Program-made: the position numbers and the translations under genes
In this document: positions 17,258 through 26,794 of the stretch, piece by piece
How the letters are laid out: each line of letters opens with the position of its first letter
How positions within the stretch are numbered: position 1 is the stretch's first letter
Notes under the pieces: model-generated
What the model was told of the DNA's origin: nothing
The model's database searches: none
What the model saw: the letters and a program-made list of their open reading frames with translations, nothing else
Origin: a virus
IMG/VR virus record: IMGVR_UViG_3300001589_000027
Coordinates: 1 to 28,435 of that record
Direction: 5' to 3' (one strand)
DNA length: 28,435 bases

Positions 17258-20200
17258 CTATAAACTTCCTAAGTCTCCACTTGATTTTTTCTTTTTCTTT
17301 GTCTTCTTTTTCTTTGTCTCTTTCTGACCTTCTATCTGATAGTCGCTGTAGTTAAGTAAGCGTAAAACTAACTCTCCTATATCATCGTACTCTCCTGTTG
17401 AAAGTTTCTGAAGATTGCTCCACCCTTTAGACATATTTCTTGCAGGAATACCGAACAACTCCATAACATCTGTACGCATTTTTTGCTGATATTTTGCCTT
17501 GGTTTCGGCTTTAGTTGACTGCTGATACTTCAAGTAGTTTTCGCCCAAAGATTCCATCTGAGAAAAGAATGGAAGGTTCCTAAGCCTCGCACCCCAAGGC
17601 TTCCCTTGAGCAAGCTGTGATGCACTGTACACAAGGTCACCCAAAACAAACACGGAGTTTATATTACCTAATAAAGCTGCCCAACCCATCTGCTCGGTGT
17701 CATCCTCGTCCCAATCTTGAGCCAATCCGGGGAGACCCAAACCAACCCATTGGAATAACATTGGAATAGCAAAGTGATAACTCATAAATGTTCTAAGATT
17801 ATCTTTCACGCTTCCTTTCCCTTCTTGCTTTGCGGCTTGAAGGTCTCCCGTAACTGCAAGCTTGTACATTTTTCTGTACAACTCTCTGAGTGCATACGTT
17901 TCTTTTCTCAGCAAAGCTCTTGCCGAAGACGTAAACAAACTAAACGTTCTCATAAGTGCGCTTGATGTAGAGAATTCATCTTTATTAGCAACATCTTTAG
18001 ACTGTTGCGTGCTCATAATCTGAGGTATCGTTTTTCTTATAGCAAAATTTACAACCTGTTCGTTGGTAGCTTTAGGATTTTTCTTTTTGAATTGGTCCTT
18101 GTAATAAGAGTAGACAGGTATCGAGCCCATAACTCCACCCTTATCACCTGTCTTAACCAAATACATCATAAAATTCATCACCTTGTTGTAGCTTTTATCA
18201 AACTTGGATGTACCTAATACCTCGTCAGCTCTTGCAGGGGTGTAGCTTTCCAACACCTCAACAAAATCATTTCTATTGTACCTGTCTTGAAGCTGTGCTG
18301 AAGCGTCGTACATTTCCTGCCAAGTTTTATTCCAAACTCCGACACCATTCTTCAACTCTTTTACAGCGTATCTGTTCCAATTTTTATAGCCTATATAATC
18401 GGCGAACGCCAAGGCAGATGTCATTTGTTTAAGCATAATCACAGGACTAAATCCTAACTTACTTAATGCAAACATACTTGTGGTTACACTAAACACAGCG
18501 TGCTCAGAACCAAGCCTTGCTTTGTTTCTGTTTATAACCTTGTCAATCTGATTCTTCAATACATTGTATGTGTCTTCTGAAGATGTAGCTACAATAGCAG
18601 CTCTGACCTCTTCGTTGTTATACATCTTGGTTATGTCTCTAACATTCTCTGCATAAGCCCTAAAGTATTCCATCTCATCTATGTATCTCTGCAGTGCGTT
18701 GTCTCCGCTCAGCGTAAGAATAGCTTTCTTGTTTTGAATTCTAATCTTCATTGAGTTGGTTCCCATCTGCGTGCTGAAAGAATTTGAATCCATATTCATC
18801 ATATCAGCATCTTGGTCTGAGCCCTCCCTTACTATACTACCTGCATAGTTTTTGTAAGAGCCCATATTGGTACGGTATATCGTCTTGTATATTTCGTTGT
18901 ACCTTTCATATGCCGCAGGGAAAAATTCATTGACTTGCCAATCAGCCCACTTCACAACTTCGGGTTTTAGATTGTTGTTTATCTGAGCCATAATGTCTCC
19001 TGTATTCTTACCCCATCCCCGCTTATTTATAATGCCCGGATGATTGCCTATGTCTTTGTACTGATTGTACATATAGTACATTTCATTCTGACTCATTCTG
19101 ACAGTAAGAGATTTTATTTCTTGATTTATTTTTCTTACATCCTTTTTTCTTTTGGTAGTCTTTAGTTTTTCTTTTAGCTCTGCTACTTTTTTTACATCAA
19201 TAAAAATATCTGTGTTTCTTTTCTGATTATTTTCCGTTATCTTCTGATAGTTTTTTCCAAAGATTCTTTCAGCGTTTTCTTTTAGGATATCGAACTGCTC
19301 TTTCTTTCCTTGATAGTAATCAAAGTTTGACTCGCTAAACTTTTCTCCTATAAGCTCAGCAGACTTACCGCCAAACATCTCACCCATACCTATTGATATC
19401 TTAGATGTCAATCCTGCTACGTCTTCCACCCTGTTACTGATGATAGAGAATGGCTTTAATATTTTACCTATGAACTTAACCATTATGTTAGAGTTATCTT
19501 TTAGGTTTTGCTTTTTTGCAATTTTTCCTTTAGCTTCCTCGACAGATTTGGTGTCATTAAAGTTTATGTCTACTCCCGATACATCTTTAAAGAACTCAGA
19601 CTTTATGTTGTTGTATCTTTCTTTTGCTTGCTTGATAACTTCGTTATACGCTTGACGTTCTACCGTCAACATATTCTTAAGAAGCTCCTCCACCGCACCG
19701 AACTCTTCTGCTTTCGCAGGGTTTGTGTTCTCCATAAGAAGGGCATCGTTGTACTTTATAGCCACGTCTATATCATACATACGGTCTTGGTCCTCCTTGG
19801 TGATTTCATTTTGACTTTGAAGTTTATTGAACTCTGTTCTAAGCTCTATAACTTTGTCCTCAATTTCTTTACTCTGTACGTTTAATTTATCCAACTTCTC
19901 TTGTGCCTCAGCTTCTTTCTCTTTAAGCTTTTCTGTCTTAGCGTCATCAGTTTCTTCTCCAATCTTTTTACCTATACGTTGAATCTCAATCTCAAGCTTG
20001 GTAATTTTTTCTGCAGCCACAGGTTCTAATACCAACTCCTTTCTGATTGCATCTATTCTTTCTTGTGCTTCGGGAAGCAACTTACCCTTTCTCCTTGAAC
20101 CCTCAATAGCTGTGGTCTTTATACCTAACTGCTTGTTGATTTTCTTTATAGAGTCGTTAACTCTTTGCTCTGTAATGATACCAATGACATCGTTCATTAC

Positions 20201-23200
20201 CAATCGAATGTCATCTTCGGGTTTGACAGGAAGACTTTCAAAGGATTTGTAGTATTTAGCCGCCGCAACTTTTGTTAACAGCTTGTTTACCATAGGAGTT
20301 TTCCACATACTTTGTGGCATATTCTTTCTGATGAACATACTTAGCTGAACCCTTAGCGCACTTAACTCCTTGGCTCCTCTTCTTCTTTCCTTTACCACCT
20401 GCTTCATCTTCTTGATGTCTGCAGATAGCTCGTCGCTTATAGAGATTTGTAAGCTGTTTATAAATATAGGCTCCAAGCTTTTGCGTAAAGTCTCGTTAAA
20501 AGTTTTAAACGTTTGGTCTCTGTTTAGTATCAAAGATGCCTGTGCCGCAATCTCTACTTGAGGGGCGTTAGGGTTTCTTCGAGACCATTGATTAATCTTC
20601 TTTCTGTTTCTGTTGTACAACTGAACTCCTGCATTAAATCCTCCCGGTACATTGGCGAATGCTACAGGAAACTTCTGACCAAACAGGTCCGACTCTACAG
20701 CTAATGCTTCGTTAATTTCTTTTATGTTGTAGCCTCGTGACTGAGCGTAAATTCTAATTGCTTCGTCACTGTTTCCATCTCTTCTTGTCTTTACAATAAT
20801 TGTATTTAAAGAATCCTCCTCTCTAAACATAGCTTCGGGGATTCCTATCTTTGGAATAAGCTCGTTCCTTTTTACATTCTGAACCTTCTTCCCTTGGAAT
20901 ATATCCGCCAATGCCATACCTAAGAACTCATCAAGAGTGATGTCTTGTAGCTCGCTTACCTTTATTTTCTCAGAGGTTTTAAATGTGGTCTGTATGTATT
21001 TCCACATACCAAGCAACCACTCTTTGAACTTGGATTGTATTCCTGCTTCCGCAATAGTCTCTCCCTTGTTCCCGATAAGAACAGCCATAGCTTCTTTCGC
21101 AGCCTTGGCTTCGTTACCTTTAAACTTCTTTAATTGTTTTTGATACTCATTACCCTCTTCCTTAACTAATTCTACACCTCTCGCATATATCTTTTTCCCC
21201 TTTGGTGTAGTATCCAAAAAGTCTTGCCATACGTGACCAAACTCGTGGATAGATGTGTTAAATAATTCAGACTCTGTGTTGTGAACATCGGGATTTATAA
21301 AGATGTCTCCATTTTTTGTCACACCATACAGCACCTGTCCTTTTAACATTTTTGTCTGCGTAGTTTCGGCACTAACAATATTATCAAACGACTCCTTGTC
21401 TGTGGATACGACTGTGGTCGGGAAAGATTCATTCATAAATGCCATTATACCTTGTGCCCTGCTAACATTTGCCTGCGCTAATGCTCCAACAAATTCTGCG
21501 TTAGGTAATCCATTCTGAACTCCAATAGCTTGCGTAAGTATTGTACCTACACTTGCCTCTTCAAGCTCTCCCGGCTTAGCTGATGTTTCTTTCTCTGCTT
21601 TAGTTAACTTATCAAATGTCTTTTTGCTCATCACCTTACCCTTTTTGTCTTCAGCAATAAGACCCTTCATAGCATTTGAAAATGCTTGAGGATATGCACG
21701 TACTACAGACACAGGGTTCTCAAGTATACCTATTGTTTTTCCTTTTGTTCCAACAGGATAATTAGGGTGATTGGTTTCTATTACAGCCTCGCTTAATGGT
21801 AGGGGCTTTAGCTTGTTTGTTTCTGCATTAAACGTTCCAATTTCTACCGCTTGTAGTGCTATGATATTTCTTTGCGGAACATTCTTTAACTGAGGCTCGG
21901 TAATTAAATCTGTAATAGGTCCAAGATGCACAAGCTCTACAGCTTCTTTAGTCATCCCTTCAATCAACGCAGCAGGTACTGCCTTGCTTCCTGCTGTCAT
22001 TTTTTTTGGCGTTTGACCTGCTCTGTTTGGTCCACCAAATGTTAACTGCTCCAACAACACCCTTCTTGCAGGAAGTGATATTGTATTTATAAACTCATTA
22101 GTGATAACATCATCTATGCTTTTTGGCTTAACTGAGTTAAGAGTTTTTAAAGTTTCTCTATGCCCTGTTATTTCTTTCTTGTAATTTTTTATCGTGGTAT
22201 CCGTGAGAGGTTTTCCTGTCTTTGCACTTACACCCGATTTTATTGTAGCTTGTCTTGATGCAATCTTATCGTTGATAGATTTCTTTAATTCCTTCAAAGC
22301 TTTCACTTTGTTCTTCTTTGGAATCTTTGTAAGGTTGTCTTGTAGTACGCGGAACGCAGCTTCGTTAGAAAGCATTGAGCCCTCGCCCATCTTGACAACA
22401 GACATAGGTATGTGCCCCGAAAATTCGGGGTTCTCTTTCCACCATTTTTCAAAGACCTCTTGATTCTCTTCGTATGCTTTTACAGCTTTATTGTACAGGT
22501 CTTCAGCCTCTTTTTCTGTAGTGTTAGCCCACGCAGCATTCTCATTTCCCTCTGTACCCGTGAAACCTAAGCCACCTCGAAGATTAAATATTACATTTCC
22601 TGTAAACGGATTAACAATATCTCCTGTTCTTAGTTGGTCTGATATCGTGAAGATTGTAGGTATACCATCTATAATTTTTAAGGATGAAATAGTTGGAAGC
22701 TTTCTTGACGTTCTTTCATTTAACTCTGCAACATCTATGCTTACACCTTCTGTTGTCTCATCTAAGTTTGTAGATGTATTGCCCGATGGCAGCTCATTCA
22801 TTTTATCAAGTACCTCAAATACATTATCGGCTTTTTCAATAAACTCTTCTTCTTCCTCCTTAAGCCTTCCTGTTGCACTAATATAATCTAAATCAATGTT
22901 TCCTGTCTTATCTTCAACAGCTTCCTTAAAGTCCTTCTCTCTCTGAACCTTTGCTTCATCTTTAGTTCTAAAATCAAGGTCCGAATTCGTATCGTTAAAT
23001 ACGCTTGTCTCTTTTTTTAACTGTCTATTTAATGCTCTTTTGTATTGTTCGTAATTAGTATAGCTTTTTATGCTTTGTTTTCTTACCTTTCCCAAAGTAG
23101 TGATGTCTTCTAAACTTGTGCCTTCGGGGTATATAAACACATCATAAACAGTTTCACTTGAGGCAAAACGCCCTACGCCTCGTTTCACGATTCTTTTTCG

Positions 23201-26200
23201 AGTTGCTGTCCTGTTATTTAAGGCTACTAATTTTCCGTCTGCGTTTTCTATTTCACTTAATTTGTTATTAAATTTTTCTGAAAAACTTTTTTGAACAGCC
23301 GGTACAGCTTCCTCGGTGACTTGTTCATCAAGGCTTGAAAAAGTTTCACTTTCCGGAATGCCTGTGAGCTCATCTATAGGTCCCTCTTCGGTAGTCACTT
23401 CTTCCTCAGCTACAGGTGCGGCTTCCTCTTGAACCTCCTGCTCAACCACTGTTTCAACGGGTGTCGTTGGCGACACTTCATCCTGCTCTAACCTACGTGC
23501 AATCATCTCAGCTTCCGTTCGGGTGTCCGCGTCAACATCCTCACTTACCTGTATGGGTGTCGTTGGCGACACTCGCGTTGGCTGTTCTTGTGTTACTGCT
23601 CCCTCAGCTTGCTGAGCTTGTTGGTCGGTTGTTAAAACATTTTCTTGCTGAGTCTCAGCGACAGCTTCCTCCTGCATCTGCTCACCAAATTGATTCCGTA
23701 TCTCTTGCTCTACACCATTTTTTAAAGAATAGAATGTACGGTACGCTCTGAAGTCTCCCGTAAATGTACCGTCTTTCTTTTCTTGGTCATACTTCTTTGT
23801 GGCTTCTGCAAGCTCCTGCTCAGCCTCTTGTGCAAGAACAGCTATGTCTTCGTTTAAAATATCAATCTGTCTTCTCTGCTCCCGTGTGGTTGCTTTGTCA
23901 AGAGGTTTAATTTGATTCTCTAAGTTTTGTCTTTTCATTAGAAAGCCAAGCATCTTCTTTTGATACTCTGCGGCATACTCCGGTCTGACAGACTTAGACT
24001 GTCCAACAGCAAACTCAAAGTCACGAATGGTTTGGTCTACCTCCTGCTGTGTGTACACCTCACCCGTTGCTTTGTTTATTTCCACCCCCACTTTAGAGTT
24101 CCAAAACGCAGTTTGGTTTGCTAATGTCTCAGAGAATCTTGGGTCTGCGGTTACGCTTCTAAACACATCAAAAGCAGCATCCTTTATTTCCGGTATCCTG
24201 TCTTCTCTTTGAGCCATTGAGATTCCACCCGGCATACTCATAACAAAACCGCCGACTGCACCTACTTTCCCTGCGTGGTGTGCACGGTCAAAAACTTCTT
24301 TATTCATAAGCCTACCGCCTAAGTCGGCAACTCCTTTTATATCTTGAAAGTTTGTTGAAGTTTGAAAATAGTCTACATCTTTTATAGCGTCGTATATTTC
24401 TAATCCATAAACCTCTACCAAGTCTTGAAAGAATTCTGTCTCATACTCTGCCGCCATACCAACAGCACCTGTCGCTGCTACTGTTGCAGCTTTGCTACCA
24501 AATACTTTTTTAATTGTCTCAACAAAAGTTCTTGACGTTTGCTGTGCCGCAGGTCTTGCTCCAAAAGATTTAAAAACTTTTGTAAGAAGCCTTGATGTTG
24601 CGGAAGAATTTTTAAGTATGTTTCTAAGACCAAACTCTTCAAGCAAAGCTACAGGTACACCAATGCCTATTTTTAATGCGTTCTTTTCCCATTCCGGCAT
24701 ATCATCCAATTCGGGATTACTCCTTATAAGCTTGTCTATATGGTCCGCGCCCATACCATAAAAAGCCAATACCCTCGCAGGACCTGTAAGCATTGCAGGC
24801 AAAGACCTTGTAAAAGTGGTCAAACCTTCTACTATAATTCCACCGTCTTCATTGAAAGCTTGAAGTGTTCCTTCGTCAGCATATCCTGCAGGAGCTTTCC
24901 ATTCCCCAAGGTCAGCATCGTAGGTTATGCTTCCGTTTTTAAGAAAATCTTCATTCCCTCCACTAATAAGATATGGTAATAACAACCTACCTGCGGTGCT
25001 AACGGGAACACTATTTTTTTCTTTCCAATCTTTTCTTTCTTTGTCTGTCCAATAGCCTTCCTCATACTCATTATAAAAAGCATTGTTTATTAAACCCACA
25101 GTTTCAGCACCTTGGTTGATAAGTCCCCCTGTAAGAGAAGACATACCGTCTGCAAATTGATTAAAAAATATTTCGCCTATTTGACTGAAATCCCAATCTC
25201 CCGTCTTGGATAATAGCCTTGCGCCTGCAACACGCTCCATTTCCTGTTTCATACCAACCATACCTACTTGAGCCTTGATTGCAAACTCCGCACTGTTTTG
25301 TATTTGCTTATTGGTAGAGTTTAACTCAGCTTCTTTGCTTTCATACTCAGCTCTTAATTGTTGGTTAAGGACATCGTTGTTTAGTTTATCACCTAAATCT
25401 TTTAGCTCCGCTTTCAATACCTTCACTGACTCTTGTCTTGCCTCTATGTTTCCGACAAGAGATAGCACTGCTTCGTTGTCTTCCTTCAACATTTTTCTAC
25501 GACGAGTGTCATAGCCATTATTAAAGTAAGCATCTGCGTATGTGTACTCTTCTCCAAGACCTACCTTTGATGGGTCAGATGGTCGCTCCATTGCCTGCGC
25601 TACAATGTCCTCATCAGATATATCAGCGGCATTGTAGGAGTTGTTCATAAACCTTTTAAGGTTAATGGATACATCTTTGTCTGTTGCTTCGGTCCAATTG
25701 TCAAGTGGGAATTCTTTTTTTCTTCCGTCGGGACCTGTAATTAATATGTTGTCCCCTACACCAACTTCCTCAAATGTAAATCCGTACTGCCCAAACTTTC
25801 TTGTAAATTCTTTTCTGAATCCCTGTTCTTCTTCCTGTACGTAGTTAAGAATATTTATGTTGTCTATTGCTGCGCCGAATCCATAGCCCTTCGGTAAATC
25901 TTTTGGGTCGTAATAATCCCCAAGAAACTCAATATATCCCGCTGCTTTTTTCTGTGAACGTATAAGGTCTTTTACCCTTTCTTTGTATTCAAACTTTGCT
26001 GCGGCAATATTATCTTTATTTATAGTTCCGTCTGCGTTTAAAGCAAAGTTATAAAACTCCGGTCCTAATTCTACCTGTGGCTTTGCTCCGCTTAGAACCT
26101 CTTCTAAAGAAACTACTTCAGATGGAGTTAAAATTCCTTTTCTTCTGCCATTAGCAACCTCAAGCTCTTTAATCTGCGAAACAATCCTATCTCTTTTTAA

Positions 26201-26788
26201 TTGTGAGTCGGACCTGTTATTATTATACCTACTGTTTTTTCTTTCTTGGTATGTGATTCCGCTCTCCGCAGCTTCGAGTTTAGTCATTAACCTTTTTCTC
26301 TCAGACTGAAACATATCTTCCTCAAGGGATATGTCTCTTAACCCTTCGGTGTACGCACTTTCGTCTCTTGCCATTGGCTGAGAAGTAACCTCTACAATAT
26401 CCTCTACGGTTACGTCTTGCGGAACATCTCCTGTAGCTACATTTTCTTGATAGTCCTCCATCATAGGAGAGCCTGCAACAGATGTGTAATCAGTAAAGTC
26501 TATGGATTCCGAAGAACCATCTGCCGAAACAGATTCCGAAATGCTTGCGCCCACTGCTTGAGTAGGTTCTTTTTTTTTTAAAGGTTCAACTTGTGTCTGT
26601 TCTTCAGAGCCTATTAACACCTTAAAATCATCAATAGTTTTGGCATAACCGTTACCTCTAACATATTCAAAGTTGTCATTCAAAACATCATTATCGGTTG
26701 ATAATAAAACTTTAAATTCATCTATGGTTTTGCCATAGCCTAATGTTTTAGCACGATTGAATAAATCAATTACTACCTCTTCGTCCAT
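17258..26788 (-). CDS. Giant polyvalent (ejection-type) virion protein with HEFGH protease motif, 3176 aa
   Basis: A single 9.5-kb frame resembles large polyvalent phage proteins thought to be packaged and injected with DNA. The N-terminus has two copies of G-Y-x-K-T-I-D-x-F-K-V-L (17-28, 47-58). Hydrophobic helices occur around residues 660-850. A Glu/Gln/Thr-rich, probably unfolded segment (about 1040-1150) holds two in-frame hairpin elements. H1848-E-F-G-H1852 is a zinc metalloprotease site; a downstream E-T-I-A-E may give the third ligand. Long charged coiled-coil regions follow (about 2100-2450), then hydrophobic helices near 2760-2800 and 3020-3080, and a Lys-rich C-terminal tail. No RNA polymerase motif was recognised. 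It follows the next upstream gene after 6 nt. Confidence 0.78.
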   Translation of the reverse strand: MDEEVVIDLFNRAKTLGYGKTIDEFKVLLSTDNDVLNDNFEYVRGNGYAKTIDDFKVLIGSEEQTQVEPLKKKEPTQAVGASISESVSADGSSESIDFTDYTSVAGSPMMEDYQENVATGDVPQDVTVEDIVEVTSQPMARDESAYTEGLRDISLEEDMFQSERKRLMTKLEAAESGITYQERKNSRYNNNRSDSQLKRDRIVSQIKELEVANGRRKGILTPSEVVSLEEVLSGAKPQVELGPEFYNFALNADGTINKDNIAAAKFEYKERVKDLIRSQKKAAGYIEFLGDYYDPKDLPKGYGFGAAIDNINILNYVQEEEQGFRKEFTRKFGQYGFTFEEVGVGDNILITGPDGRKKEFPLDNWTEATDKDVSINLKRFMNNSYNAADISDEDIVAQAMERPSDPSKVGLGEEYTYADAYFNNGYDTRRRKMLKEDNEAVLSLVGNIEARQESVKVLKAELKDLGDKLNNDVLNQQLRAEYESKEAELNSTNKQIQNSAEFAIKAQVGMVGMKQEMERVAGARLLSKTGDWDFSQIGEIFFNQFADGMSSLTGGLINQGAETVGLINNAFYNEYEEGYWTDKERKDWKEKNSVPVSTAGRLLLPYLISGGNEDFLKNGSITYDADLGEWKAPAGYADEGTLQAFNEDGGIIVEGLTTFTRSLPAMLTGPARVLAFYGMGADHIDKLIRSNPELDDMPEWEKNALKIGIGVPVALLEEFGLRNILKNSSATSRLLTKVFKSFGARPAAQQTSRTFVETIKKVFGSKAATVAATGAVGMAAEYETEFFQDLVEVYGLEIYDAIKDVDYFQTSTNFQDIKGVADLGGRLMNKEVFDRAHHAGKVGAVGGFVMSMPGGISMAQREDRIPEIKDAAFDVFRSVTADPRFSETLANQTAFWNSKVGVEINKATGEVYTQQEVDQTIRDFEFAVGQSKSVRPEYAAEYQKKMLGFLMKRQNLENQIKPLDKATTREQRRQIDILNEDIAVLAQEAEQELAEATKKYDQEKKDGTFTGDFRAYRTFYSLKNGVEQEIRNQFGEQMQEEAVAETQQENVLTTDQQAQQAEGAVTQEQPTRVSPTTPIQVSEDVDADTRTEAEMIARRLEQDEVSPTTPVETVVEQEVQEEAAPVAEEEVTTEEGPIDELTGIPESETFSSLDEQVTEEAVPAVQKSFSEKFNNKLSEIENADGKLVALNNRTATRKRIVKRGVGRFASSETVYDVFIYPEGTSLEDITTLGKVRKQSIKSYTNYEQYKRALNRQLKKETSVFNDTNSDLDFRTKDEAKVQREKDFKEAVEDKTGNIDLDYISATGRLKEEEEEFIEKADNVFEVLDKMNELPSGNTSTNLDETTEGVSIDVAELNERTSRKLPTISSLKIIDGIPTIFTISDQLRTGDIVNPFTGNVIFNLRGGLGFTGTEGNENAAWANTTEKEAEDLYNKAVKAYEENQEVFEKWWKENPEFSGHIPMSVVKMGEGSMLSNEAAFRVLQDNLTKIPKKNKVKALKELKKSINDKIASRQATIKSGVSAKTGKPLTDTTIKNYKKEITGHRETLKTLNSVKPKSIDDVITNEFINTISLPARRVLLEQLTFGGPNRAGQTPKKMTAGSKAVPAALIEGMTKEAVELVHLGPITDLITEPQLKNVPQRNIIALQAVEIGTFNAETNKLKPLPLSEAVIETNHPNYPVGTKGKTIGILENPVSVVRAYPQAFSNAMKGLIAEDKKGKVMSKKTFDKLTKAEKETSAKPGELEEASVGTILTQAIGVQNGLPNAEFVGALAQANVSRAQGIMAFMNESFPTTVVSTDKESFDNIVSAETTQTKMLKGQVLYGVTKNGDIFINPDVHNTESELFNTSIHEFGHVWQDFLDTTPKGKKIYARGVELVKEEGNEYQKQLKKFKGNEAKAAKEAMAVLIGNKGETIAEAGIQSKFKEWLLGMWKYIQTTFKTSEKIKVSELQDITLDEFLGMALADIFQGKKVQNVKRNELIPKIGIPEAMFREEDSLNTIIVKTRRDGNSDEAIRIYAQSRGYNIKEINEALAVESDLFGQKFPVAFANVPGGFNAGVQLYNRNRKKINQWSRRNPNAPQVEIAAQASLILNRDQTFKTFNETLRKSLEPIFINSLQISISDELSADIKKMKQVVKERRRGAKELSALRVQLSMFIRKNMPQSMWKTPMVNKLLTKVAAAKYYKSFESLPVKPEDDIRLVMNDVIGIITEQRVNDSIKKINKQLGIKTTAIEGSRRKGKLLPEAQERIDAIRKELVLEPVAAEKITKLEIEIQRIGKKIGEETDDAKTEKLKEKEAEAQEKLDKLNVQSKEIEDKVIELRTEFNKLQSQNEITKEDQDRMYDIDVAIKYNDALLMENTNPAKAEEFGAVEELLKNMLTVERQAYNEVIKQAKERYNNIKSEFFKDVSGVDINFNDTKSVEEAKGKIAKKQNLKDNSNIMVKFIGKILKPFSIISNRVEDVAGLTSKISIGMGEMFGGKSAELIGEKFSESNFDYYQGKKEQFDILKENAERIFGKNYQKITENNQKRNTDIFIDVKKVAELKEKLKTTKRKKDVRKINQEIKSLTVRMSQNEMYYMYNQYKDIGNHPGIINKRGWGKNTGDIMAQINNNLKPEVVKWADWQVNEFFPAAYERYNEIYKTIYRTNMGSYKNYAGSIVREGSDQDADMMNMDSNSFSTQMGTNSMKIRIQNKKAILTLSGDNALQRYIDEMEYFRAYAENVRDITKMYNNEEVRAAIVATSSEDTYNVLKNQIDKVINRNKARLGSEHAVFSVTTSMFALSKLGFSPVIMLKQMTSALAFADYIGYKNWNRYAVKELKNGVGVWNKTWQEMYDASAQLQDRYNRNDFVEVLESYTPARADEVLGTSKFDKSYNKVMNFMMYLVKTGDKGGVMGSIPVYSYYKDQFKKKNPKATNEQVVNFAIRKTIPQIMSTQQSKDVANKDEFSTSSALMRTFSLFTSSARALLRKETYALRELYRKMYKLAVTGDLQAAKQEGKGSVKDNLRTFMSYHFAIPMLFQWVGLGLPGLAQDWDEDDTEQMGWAALLGNINSVFVLGDLVYSASQLAQGKPWGARLRNLPFFSQMESLGENYLKYQQSTKAETKAKYQQKMRTDVMELFGIPARNMSKGWSNLQKLSTGEYDDIGELVLRLLNYSDYQIEGQKETKKKKTKKKKKSSGDLGSL
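23461..23476 (-). repeat. In-frame GTGTCG hairpin in giant gene, copy 1
   Basis: On the coding strand it reads GTGTCG-CCAA-CGACAC and encodes V1105-S-P-T-T-(P1110) in the acidic linker. The loop CCAA equals that of the intergenic copy at 4505-4522. Confidence 0.85.
23557..23572 (-). repeat. In-frame GTGTCG hairpin in giant gene, copy 2
   Basis: The same 16 nt as at 23461-23476, exactly 96 nt away, encode V1073-S-P-T-T-(P1078) in the same frame. The flanking sequence differs, so it is not part of a longer tandem repeat. Confidence 0.85.
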
Positions 26789-26794
26789 TGTTTT

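Noticed and set aside
22491-22886. 131-codon plus-strand frame opposite the giant gene
   Set aside because: The minus-strand frame is one uninterrupted 3176-codon gene; the plus-strand frames opposite it are Ser/Phe-rich shadows.
25605-25625. CTGATGAG on the minus strand, a hammerhead-like core strand
   Set aside because: No GAAA partner strand, no stems around it; it is simply coding sequence (S-D-E-D-I) of the giant gene.
17258-26788. Virion RNA polymerase of the N4 type as identity of the giant protein
   Set aside because: Size is similar, but I could not find the T7-like polymerase motifs by eye; the HEFGH motif and repeat content fit polyvalent proteins better.
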